Source of the DNA: an uncultured Collinsella sp.
Lineage (GTDB): Bacteria > Actinomycetota > Coriobacteriia > Coriobacteriales > Coriobacteriaceae
Direction: 5' to 3'
Assembly: GCA_900553215.1 (NCBI GenBank)
Contig: USCJ01000032.1
Span: forward strand, 1 to 11,560
Length of the DNA stretch: 11,560 nucleotides
Shown piece by piece: positions 10,965 to 11,560 of this stretch; position 1 is the first letter of the stretch; each line of letters begins with the position of its first letter. Made by a program: the position numbers and the translations under genes. A model generated the notes under the pieces. That model ran no database searches and was not told the DNA's origin. It was given only the letters and a program-made list of their open reading frames with translations.

Positions 10965-11560
10965 GGCGGTCCATCTCCTCGGTAATACGAACGATATCGG
11001 TGACCTCACTCACCTGTGCAAAGACGGGAGAGACGGAGGATGCCAGACGATGAGAAAGCTCTATGACCTGAGGTGGCTCAACGTAGGCTTGCTGCATGAG
11101 CTCGATGTTCGAGAACAGCTCGTGCGTGCGGCCGCGCTCGAGGATGCGGCCGTCGGCCATCACCACGATGCGCTCGGCAAAGTCGGATACGACTTCCATG
11201 TCGTGGCAGACCATGATAACGGCGCAGCCGCGCTCGGCCATGGTGCGCACGGTTTCCATGACGGTCATGCACTCGCGGTAATCAAGGCCGCTCGTGGGCT
11301 CGTCGAGCACGACGATCTTGGGCTCAACCACTACGACGGAGGCAAGCGCCACCATTTGTCGCTGGCCGCGCGAAAGCGAGAAAGGTGCCTCATCGGCAGG
11401 CAGGCCAAAGCGGTCGATAACGAGTCGAGCGCGACGCAGAGCCTCGGCACGGTCGATGCCGGCAAGCTCCAGGCCAAAAGCGACCTCGTCGAGTACGGTA
11501 TCCTTGCAGATCTGGCGGTCGGGGTTTTGGAAGAGGGTTGCGACTTCGCGGGCGATGCGG
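10957..11560 (-). CDS. ecfA: ECF transporter ATPase (partial, cut by the window edge)
   Basis: This gene enters from the right edge; its start and Walker A motif lie outside. The visible 200 residues begin IAREVATLFQNPDRQIC, which contains the Q-loop. Next come DTVLDEVAFGLELAGI, the ABC signature as SLSRGQRQMVALAS, Walker B IVVLDEP with the D-loop SGLD, and the H-loop VCHDM. A C-terminal tail of about 60 residues follows. The signature reads LSRGQ rather than LSGGQ. EcfA ATPases power the importer with EcfT, whose gene overlaps the end of this one. In many Actinobacteria the two ATPases are fused, so this may be the second half of a double ATPase; the window cannot show it. An internal ATG at 11355 is not the start, because the frame stays open and motif-rich to the edge. 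Confidence 0.9.
   Translation of the reverse strand, partial: RIAREVATLFQNPDRQICKDTVLDEVAFGLELAGIDRAEALRRARLVIDRFGLPADEAPFSLSRGQRQMVALASVVVVEPKIVVLDEPTSGLDYRECMTVMETVRTMAERGCAVIMVCHDMEVVSDFAERIVVMADGRILERGRTHELFSNIELMQQAYVEPPQVIELSHRLASSVSPVFAQVSEVTDIVRITEEMDRRG

Noticed and set aside
1..11560. CRISPR array, tRNA or rRNA genes, insertion sequence or prophage
   Set aside because: No regularly spaced direct repeats, no tRNA cloverleaf or rRNA sequence, no transposase or integrase frame, and no phage structural genes were seen.

Overview
The sequence suggests a member of the Coriobacteriia, most like Collinsella. This rests on the moderately high G+C, the tightly packed genes, strong Shine-Dalgarno sites, and the protein families present: an M20D amidohydrolase, an EcsC protein, a paired HTH protein and Ser/Thr kinase, a PcsB-like secreted wall hydrolase, and an ATP-grasp ligase next to an aspartate racemase. 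The genus is an inference from protein style; no marker gene is present.

Layout. (1) 1-1370: a promoter and an M20D amidohydrolase. (2) 1385-2417: a HigBA toxin-antitoxin pair with operator-like repeats at its promoter, then a small membrane protein starting 26 bp behind higA. (3) 2418-4002: a sparse, decayed stretch holding one intact gene (EcsC family) and a broken minus-strand gene (3574-3954). (4) 4003-6438: an anchored FxLYD-type protein, an HTH protein and a membrane-anchored Ser/Thr kinase. A perfect 14-bp inverted repeat covers the ribosome site of the first gene, and the kinase appears to be read from a leaderless transcript. (5) 6443-7609 (minus): a bidirectional terminator and a secreted coiled-coil protein with a transglycosylase-like domain. 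(6) 7610-8004: an upstream region rich in palindromes. (7) 8005-10092: an ATP-grasp ligase and an aspartate/glutamate racemase, probably a D-aspartate supply-and-ligation pair for peptidoglycan. (8) 10100-11560: a REP-like hairpin, a strong bidirectional terminator, then the T component and part of the ATPase of an ECF vitamin/metal transporter on the minus strand. The ATPase runs off the right edge.

How it fits together. Three parts touch the cell envelope: the secreted hydrolase, the ligase/racemase pair, and the membrane kinase with its HTH partner and anchored neighbour. The most promising less-described system is the FxLYD/HTH/kinase cluster. The most striking non-coding signal is shared by two promoters, those of the kinase and of the racemase. 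Each carries a 30-nt hairpin (13-bp stem, 4-nt loop) whose right arm ends 3-5 nt before a TATGAT -10 box, with the -35 position at the hairpin tip.
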